20,042 nt of DNA from a virus. Shown here piece by piece: positions 15,316-20,042 of the stretch (positions within the stretch are counted from its first letter, which is position 1; each line of letters starts with the position of its first letter). The DNA is taken from IMG/VR virus record IMGVR_UViG_3300013101_000136, positions 1 through 20,042 of that record. One strand, written 5' to 3'. Below the pieces are notes generated by a model that searched no databases, had not been told where the DNA came from, and was given only the letters and a program-made list of their open reading frames with translations. A program made the position numbers and the translations under genes.

Positions 15316-16377
15316 TTAAAAGCTTAGTATGTCAGGTAAGTCGATATCAGGTTTGGGTAGTTGTATATCTCCAAGATTCCCTGTAATTGGTGGTATGAAC
15401 GTGCTGATCGTGTTTATAATAGGAATGTCAGGGATTGTATCCAATCTACGCACACGTCTGTAGAGACGTTCTATGTCGGCTACACGCCCTCTAATATCAT
15501 TAATGGTGAATGTTTGTGGTTCAGGTTTTAAGAATGAAAAGTCGAGATCACGTTCCCATGATCTAGGTGCATCAATAAACACGGAATCATATGTAAAGTT
15601 CATCATTACTGTGTTTACATCAGATTGACCCATATCCAGTTCATCCAATGTCATATTAAGAACCTTTGGGTTGAGGAACTGATATTCAACATATTGTATT
15701 TGCGGTACATCTTCACCTGATTCATCACCACGACGCTCTTGCAGGGCATATGACCAGTGCCTAATACATATGTTCTCAATAATACCTGATTCTTGACCAA
15801 TACCCGGTGGAAGTGGTCCAATAGAACCAGTGCCACCACCTAAACGTTCATTCTCACCATCAAGAACACCGTTTGAATTAAACGCCTTGTTCTTAGGTCC
15901 ATTACCACCACCTTCCTTATAAGTTGATAATAAATTTGCCTGTTCCTTTCTTATGTTAGCTATAGGACTAATACTTTTCAAATAGACTTCGTACATGGTG
16001 TGTGCAAAGTTTTCCACGTCATCATACATGGTTATCTGCATTGATCCATAGTCTACCTTCGTAGCAACTTTGCTGCGGTAATTGTACTGGTTTATGTCTT
16101 GATATATCACCGTGGGGTTAGGTCTGGACGCTTGCCTTACAGCGAATGATAATTCATCTGTAAGCTGCCCATCTTCAGATTTTATTAGGTTGCCAAAATC
16201 AATAGGTGGGTTTCGGAATTTAATTGTTACCGTGAAATTAAACTTAAGCTTAGGACGGTTGTAATTCATCGGATCAACGATAGCCATCGTATCGCTGGTA
16301 GTCTCAGCAGTCGATTTAAGATCAGCTCTCGGTGATAGTGTTAAGTATCCTTCTGGTTTTGCTCTTGTTCTAGGCAT
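15316..16377 (-). CDS. Tail-tube-fold protein, possible baseplate/tube junction (gp54/gp48-like)
   Basis: A 353 aa protein with two halves of tail-tube character. The first is KLKFNFTVTIKF (43-54), then a segment with ELSFAVRQASRPNPTV and DINQYNYRSKVATKVDYGSM leading to QITMYDDVENFAHTMYEVYL. The second, after a Gly/Pro-rich loop of about 65 residues, has CIRHWSYAL, VEYQFLNPKVLNMTLDELDMG and VNTVMMNFTYDSVFI. This layout fits the gp19/gp54 fold rather than gp19 itself, which is a separate gene nearby. T4 gp54 is 320 aa and gp48 is 364 aa. The C-terminus is Pro/Ile-rich (PDIPIINTISTFIPPITG). A perfect late box 24 bases upstream supports this start over the internal Met31. Whether it is a junction protein or a second tube protein is open. 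Confidence 0.72.
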   Translation of the reverse strand: MPRTRAKPEGYLTLSPRADLKSTAETTSDTMAIVDPMNYNRPKLKFNFTVTIKFRNPPIDFGNLIKSEDGQLTDELSFAVRQASRPNPTVIYQDINQYNYRSKVATKVDYGSMQITMYDDVENFAHTMYEVYLKSISPIANIRKEQANLLSTYKEGGGNGPKNKAFNSNGVLDGENERLGGGTGSIGPLPPGIGQESGIIENICIRHWSYALQERRGDESGEDVPQIQYVEYQFLNPKVLNMTLDELDMGQSDVNTVMMNFTYDSVFIDAPRSWERDLDFSFLKPEPQTFTINDIRGRVADIERLYRRVRRLDTIPDIPIINTISTFIPPITGNLGDIQLPKPDIDLPDILSF

Positions 16378-16401
16378 AATATTTTCTCATGTTCTTTATG
16401 G

Positions 16402-16409
16402 TATTTATA
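16402..16409 (-). promoter_or_regulatory. Perfect T4-type late promoter box (TATAAATA)
   Basis: The minus strand reads TATAAATA exactly, directly after the terminator of gene 19 and 24 bases before the ATG of the tube-fold gene. Confidence 0.82.
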
Positions 16410-16410
16410 A

Positions 16411-16435
16411 AAGTAGAAAGCCCGAATAAACGGGC
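16411..16435 (-). terminator. Rho-independent terminator after gene 19
   Basis: Inverted repeat GCCCG/CGGGC (16420-16424 with 16431-16435) with a six-base loop. On the minus strand it is followed by TTTCTACTTTT, a broken U-tract. It lies between gp19 and the next gene and runs straight into the late box at 16402-16409, so the two tail units are transcribed separately. Confidence 0.65.
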
Positions 16436-16476
16436 CTCCTTGTACCAACAAGAGCTTACTATATCTCTCTTCCTAC

Positions 16477-17070
16477 TTAAAGGATAAAGCCACTTCCAGT
16501 TGAACCAGCACCACCAGTCGCTTTACCACCAACATTGTCAGGGTTAACGTTCTGTCGTGCGTGGTCGAATCGGAACGTAACTGTTGCTTTAACAGTTTCT
16601 GACGTGGTGTAATCTACATCACCCCAGTCAACGTTCTGAATAAACGCACCTTCAAGTATCCAAGTTTCAACTACAGCTTGGTTACCGTCGAGTAGGTCCA
16701 TTTTAACCGCGAATTTATAATCTTGACCAGCAGCAGCAGATGACAAACGCGGGGATGCGTTTAGTCCAATGATATTCTGTTGTAGTTCAAGTTGTTCCTG
16801 AATTGCCGCTGTAACACCACCATCTAAGTCATCTTCGAAGGTGACGTTAACTGGCTCAAAGATGTGCTTTGCAGCAACATATGCCTTTGAGTTGTAACGG
16901 TCAAGTACAACTTCTTCGAAAGTAAGTTTAGGACGGTCTGCACTGATAGCGTTCAGACGTAAAGGCTCTTCATCACCAGCCATGTTCTGGAAGGTAATAG
17001 CCCACTTGTGCTTTAGGCGAGGTTGAGCGATGCCGCCACCGTCAACACCCAAATCTGTAATTAATGCCAT
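16477..17070 (-). CDS. 19: Tail tube protein (gp19-like)
   Basis: Builds the inner tube of the contractile tail, on which the sheath assembles. Typical features are the start of the folded part RLKHKWAITFQNM (18-30), RPKLTFEEVVLDRYNSKAYV (46-65), FEPVNVTFEDDLDGGV (70-85), and the C-terminal strands VETWILEGAFIQNVDWGDVDY and ETVKATVTFRFDHA. At 197 aa it is somewhat longer than T4 gp19 (163 aa), ending in a Gly-rich tail (GGKATGGAGSTGSGFIL). GGAG precedes the ATG by 9 bases and a perfect late box lies 31 bases upstream. It has its own terminator, so it is a single-gene unit, fitting a protein needed in over 100 copies per virion. The sheath gene would normally be its direct neighbour; here the 247 aa plus-strand gene sits between them. 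Confidence 0.92.
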   Translation of the reverse strand: MALITDLGVDGGGIAQPRLKHKWAITFQNMAGDEEPLRLNAISADRPKLTFEEVVLDRYNSKAYVAAKHIFEPVNVTFEDDLDGGVTAAIQEQLELQQNIIGLNASPRLSSAAAGQDYKFAVKMDLLDGNQAVVETWILEGAFIQNVDWGDVDYTTSETVKATVTFRFDHARQNVNPDNVGGKATGGAGSTGSGFIL

Positions 17071-17101
17071 TGGTCAAATCTCCGTAAGGTCTTGTTTTAA
17101 G

Positions 17102-17109
17102 TATTTATA
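17102..17109 (-). promoter_or_regulatory. Perfect T4-type late promoter box (TATAAATA) for gene 19
   Basis: The minus strand reads TATAAATA 31 bases before the gp19 ATG. It stands back-to-back with the plus-strand box at 17150-17157, 40 bases away. Confidence 0.82.
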
Positions 17110-17149
17110 TAACCTGCATTTAATTTTGTGAGTTTACAGTTGTATTTGC

Positions 17150-17157
17150 CATAAATA
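17150..17157 (+). promoter_or_regulatory. T4-type late promoter box (CATAAATA) for the 247 aa gene
   Basis: CATAAATA on the plus strand, 24 bases before the ATG at 17182, with GGAG at 17171-17174 between. Box, ribosome-binding site and start are all in the positions expected for a late gene. Confidence 0.7.
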
Positions 17158-17181
17158 CCTGTAATATCACGGAGTTAATTA

Positions 17182-17925
17182 ATGCGTCAATTCAAAACAT
17201 ATTTATCAGAAATGGTACTAACTGAGAAGGGAGCCGAGCTAAATGCCGACCTCATCTACCAGAAGATTATCGACACACTGGATCATGCTCATATAGACTT
17301 TGACGAGGACCGCATACAGTTCCACGTGGGGCGTATTACAAAGAATAGTGCAGTTGATGTGAGGATTGTTATTAGGCCCGCTGGTGAGGACGAGGTTCGC
17401 TTAGGTAAGAATACTAAGGGTGAATACACTATCGTAATAGACGTTGCTGGTAACATGCCGTCAAGGGATGACATCGACGATTTCATTTCTAATGATAGAA
17501 TGAGAGCGGGTGAAGTCAAACAAGCGTTAGCACAATATATTCGTGATCACAGCACAGAGCAGGATGCCCCGCTAGTTAAGACCAAATACGAAGACGATGC
17601 CCTTGATAATGATCAAGGAAATTTTGAACGTCAGTATGAATCTTTAACTCGTAAGATTAAAGAGCGTATGGCCGAGTATACTGGTGTTTGTGGTGAACTT
17701 GATGGTGAACTGGACACTGAGGACATGAGCCAAAGAGAATCTGCTAAGATGGCACGTGCACAACTTACCAAGGAGTATTTTGGTGATAATATAGATGAAT
17801 TCAAGAAGATTGCTGGTGGTATGCTTAAGGCTGGTTACATGCAAGGTCTTACTAAAGAGAATAAAGAGAAGTTATTGAATCGGTTGGGTAGCTATTACGA
17901 TCAGAAGATCAAACCTACTATGTAG
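17182..17925 (+). CDS. Candidate capsid-targeted internal protein (247 aa)
   Basis: No enzyme or structural family recognised. The first ten residues, MRQFKTYLSE, closely resemble the T4 capsid-targeting sequence of internal proteins and Alt (MKTYQEFIAE), after which gp21 protease cuts. The L-S-E triplet sits at the same place, although the next residue is Met rather than the usual Ala. The rest has an alpha/beta N-terminal part (IQFHVGRITKNSAVDVRIVI and YTIVIDVAGNMPS), an acidic helical middle (about 105-195) and a helical C-terminus rich in Lys. It is soluble with no membrane segment. It lies on the strand opposite to sheath and tube genes, with its own late promoter, GGAG and bidirectional terminator. 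Such a unit looks like a self-contained insertion (moron) whose product could be packaged and injected. This role is inference. Confidence 0.85.
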   Translation: MRQFKTYLSEMVLTEKGAELNADLIYQKIIDTLDHAHIDFDEDRIQFHVGRITKNSAVDVRIVIRPAGEDEVRLGKNTKGEYTIVIDVAGNMPSRDDIDDFISNDRMRAGEVKQALAQYIRDHSTEQDAPLVKTKYEDDALDNDQGNFERQYESLTRKIKERMAEYTGVCGELDGELDTEDMSQRESAKMARAQLTKEYFGDNIDEFKKIAGGMLKAGYMQGLTKENKEKLLNRLGSYYDQKIKPTM

Positions 17926-17952
17926 GTCTAACTCACCTATTATGTAGGTAAT

Positions 17953-17980
17953 AAAAAAGGGAGCCGAAGCTCCCTTTTTT
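17953..17980. terminator. Bidirectional Rho-independent terminator between convergent genes
   Basis: A 12-base stem, AAAAAAGGGAGC (17953-17964) with GCTCCCTTTTTT (17969-17980), loop CGAA, which reads UUCG on the minus strand. U-tracts exist in both directions. It ends the 247 aa gene (stop 17925) and gene 18 (stop 17995). The core GGAGCCGAAGCTCC is the same as in the terminator at 4262-4290. Confidence 0.92.
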
Positions 17981-17994
17981 GTGCGTCAATTTCC

Positions 17995-20042
17995 TTATCG
18001 GATAACTGCGTCTGTTCTTACTAGTCGTAGATCAACCAAGATGAACTCAACAGCCTTGATAGGCTTGATAGCAATATCTACTATCAGTTCACTGCGGTCA
18101 ACCGATGCTGGTGGATTGTTTGATTCATCACATTGTGTTGCGAAGTCAAACAAGCCACGACGACCAACTAGCTCAGAAAGGAAACTATCCGTAGATGCTT
18201 TCACGTTCTGCCGAGTTAGCGTGTCATTCGGTTCGAACAAGAAGTCGAATAGACGACGACGTAGTGTTCTTCGGATGAATCCGGTTAGCCGAGCAACATT
18301 TACACGATCAAGTGCAGATGATGATGACTGGGTAGTGTTCTGAGACATAATCAAGATGCCACGGTTGATCAAGTTTGCAAAATAGTTAATGTCTATTGCA
18401 AACAAGGTGTCCTGTGTACCCTTGTCGATATCGTTCTCTACCCATAAAGTTGCTGTACCAAGAGTTCCTGATACGTAACCAATAGACGTTAGGTGTGATG
18501 ATGCACCGCGAGTTGGACCCGCTGGTGCGTACCACAGTTCTGTCTGTTGATCATTGAATGCGTATACCCGCAGAGCAGAAGATGCAGCAGAGACCATAAT
18601 CGTAGCACCATCTGTATTAGATGCTAGTCCATGTGGGTAATAATATGCAACGTATGTGTTGAATACTTTATTGTCTTCTGCCCATTCTATCATACCGTTT
18701 GGACCTGTAGGTGGACGGTTAAAAGGTGTATCTGCAATTACAAATACCTCATTATCCAAATCCTGTGACAGAGTTGCAAGTTCATCTGTAGCTTCCCAGT
18801 ATCCCGGTGCAAGTGTAAGGTTGTAATCAAAACGATCAGAACGGAAGATGCTGTTAGGGTTGTTAATGGTGCCCTGAATTTGAGTAACAATGGCAGCACG
18901 ACGTGCTGCATCGTTTGCACCAAGAGATGTACCATTCTTAAACTCTACGGTATTATCAAAATCAGTAGATGATGCTAAAAGCACACCTTCTGATTCACTT
19001 GATGTGAACTCGGTTGCAACAATGCTACCTGCTGTCCAGTTGTCGATGACTGCATCAAGACCGTCGTATGTACCAACGATAGATGTAAAGTCATCATTAT
19101 AAATGTCTAGTGGTGAAGGACCCTGACCTTGTACAGGTGTTTCAAACTTATCAAAAAGCAGAGTGTTAGCAAATAGTGCTGTTGTGCCGCTTGTGCCGTC
19201 TGAAACTACTTCTACTGATGACGTTGCACCAGCTAAACCTGAAGTGATTCGAATGCATCCTGAGATGATTTCAACTACCGTTCCAGCGTCACCTGTCTGG
19301 GCTTGGATTGCAGCTTCCATTTCAGAAATAAGTTCTGAGAATGTCTGTGCAGCCTGACCTAGTATAGTAACGTTAAATGTGTTTACACCACCGTTGTCTG
19401 AAACTGTAATTTCAAAGCCGTATGCTGTTGTATCGTTGTTTAGACCAGTGTTGTCTAGACCTGTGATGTTACCACCCGTAGAGTCGTAACAAATGTCTTG
19501 ATAACCAGCAATGTCGATTGTGTGGTCCTGCAAGAAGTCTTGCTGGAATTGTGTTGAACTAAATGAATAGCACATGAACACATCAAGCATCGCTTCATCA
19601 ATTAAAGTCTTAAGTTCAGATGATGTCACTGTTTGCTTATAGCTCGGAGACGCGGGAACAAGTCCGTTCGCATCATTAGATTCCTGAATAAAGTCAGCAA
19701 CTAATGCATTTAGGTTGTCACCCGCAAGTCCTACCTTGGATGTCCAAAGTGACTTTGTACTTGCGTATGTGTCATCAAGATTAACGTTTGCACGTACAAC
19801 ATATGCACGTTCGCCAACTTCTAGGAATCTGTAAAGAGCGTCTAGGCCGTATTCGTTACGGGCATCACCATGTTGTGCACCACCTGCTGCATCAACTAGA
19901 AAGTTTGGCGTACCATAAAGTTCGGCTGCTTGTGAGCGACCTGTAACAGTACGGATAACGTTATTCTCAAAAGTACCCAATGCAGGCGTAACACCGTCTG
20001 CTTGTGTTTTTTCATCTGCCGTGGCAATGAATATTAGGGGAA
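17995..20042 (-). CDS. 18: Tail sheath protein (gp18-like), N-terminus outside window
   Basis: Contractile sheath subunit. The frame stays open to the right edge. Codons for PLIFIATADEKTQADGVTPA precede the TTG at 19980, and this is normal sheath sequence, so the true start lies beyond the window and about 681 residues are visible. Typical blocks are the N-terminal segment from GTFENNVIRTVTGRSQAAEL to LYGTPNFLVD, EYGLDALYRFLEVGERAYVV with RANVNLDD, and the C-terminal domain with FIRRTLRRRLFDFLFEPND, CDESNNPPASVDRSELIVDI and KPIKAVEFILVDLRL. The C-terminal part matches the handshake region of T4 gp18 (659 aa). A beta-rich segment at about 19158-19428 (YGFEITVSDNGGVNTFNV to TALFANTL) looks like an extra surface domain. 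It ends at the bidirectional terminator. Confidence 0.95.
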   Translation of the reverse strand, partial: PLIFIATADEKTQADGVTPALGTFENNVIRTVTGRSQAAELYGTPNFLVDAAGGAQHGDARNEYGLDALYRFLEVGERAYVVRANVNLDDTYASTKSLWTSKVGLAGDNLNALVADFIQESNDANGLVPASPSYKQTVTSSELKTLIDEAMLDVFMCYSFSSTQFQQDFLQDHTIDIAGYQDICYDSTGGNITGLDNTGLNNDTTAYGFEITVSDNGGVNTFNVTILGQAAQTFSELISEMEAAIQAQTGDAGTVVEIISGCIRITSGLAGATSSVEVVSDGTSGTTALFANTLLFDKFETPVQGQGPSPLDIYNDDFTSIVGTYDGLDAVIDNWTAGSIVATEFTSSESEGVLLASSTDFDNTVEFKNGTSLGANDAARRAAIVTQIQGTINNPNSIFRSDRFDYNLTLAPGYWEATDELATLSQDLDNEVFVIADTPFNRPPTGPNGMIEWAEDNKVFNTYVAYYYPHGLASNTDGATIMVSAASSALRVYAFNDQQTELWYAPAGPTRGASSHLTSIGYVSGTLGTATLWVENDIDKGTQDTLFAIDINYFANLINRGILIMSQNTTQSSSSALDRVNVARLTGFIRRTLRRRLFDFLFEPNDTLTRQNVKASTDSFLSELVGRRGLFDFATQCDESNNPPASVDRSELIVDIAIKPIKAVEFILVDLRLVRTDAVIR

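Noticed and set aside
1-20042. tRNA genes, CRISPR arrays, insertion sequences
   Set aside because: No cloverleaf-like segments, regularly spaced repeats, transposase genes or terminal inverted repeats were seen; gaps between genes are too short to hold them.

Overview
The window looks like part of the genome of a T4-like myovirus (a contractile-tailed caudovirus), probably infecting a Gram-negative, perhaps marine, bacterium; the host is an inference. The evidence is a set of T4 core-gene relatives: tail sheath (gp18), tail tube (gp19), a second tail-tube-fold protein, head-completion nuclease (gp4), a DsbA-like DNA-binding protein, family B DNA polymerase (gp43), sliding clamp (gp45) and an RNase H/FEN-type 5' nuclease. 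Several intergenic gaps carry close matches to the T4 late promoter box TATAAATA. No tRNA, rRNA, CRISPR array or insertion sequence was seen, and no gene-free stretch exceeds about 120 bases.

Nearly everything is on the minus strand, so transcription mostly runs from right to left. From the right edge: gp18 (cut by the window end), gp19, the tube-fold/baseplate-junction protein and gp4. Next come three proteins that may belong to the head or core (441, 161 and 168 aa) and a degenerate 2-oxoglutarate-oxygenase-like protein. A replication and late-transcription block follows: dsbA, 43, 45, an unknown 229 aa protein and the 5' nuclease, tightly packed with ATGA, TAATG and longer overlaps. Further left are an INT_rpt-repeat protein (convergent with a Nudix gene), a monocistronic late gene of unknown function, and a three-gene glycan-modification operon. 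That operon encodes a GlcNAc-type glycosyltransferase, a NodU/CmcH-type carbamoyltransferase with a long C-terminal extension, and a HtrL/YibB-type glycosyltransferase cut by the left edge.

Only three genes lie on the plus strand. They are a Nudix hydrolase (4827-5273), a two-helix membrane protein that could be a holin (6027-6527), and a 247 aa protein (17182-17925) between the sheath and tube genes. Each has its own promoter-like sequence. The 247 aa protein starts with a ten-residue segment very like the T4 capsid-targeting sequence, and it has its own late promoter and a bidirectional terminator; it may be a packaged internal protein.

How the genes fit together: polymerase, clamp and 5' nuclease would act at the replication fork. 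DsbA and the clamp would support late transcription from the YATAAATA boxes, which drive the structural genes, the sugar-modifying operon and the putative internal protein. Late expression of the glycan operon suggests that it decorates virions or changes the host surface late in infection. The least explained parts are the 247 aa protein, the carbamoyltransferase extension, the INT_rpt protein and the Cys-rich 168 aa protein.
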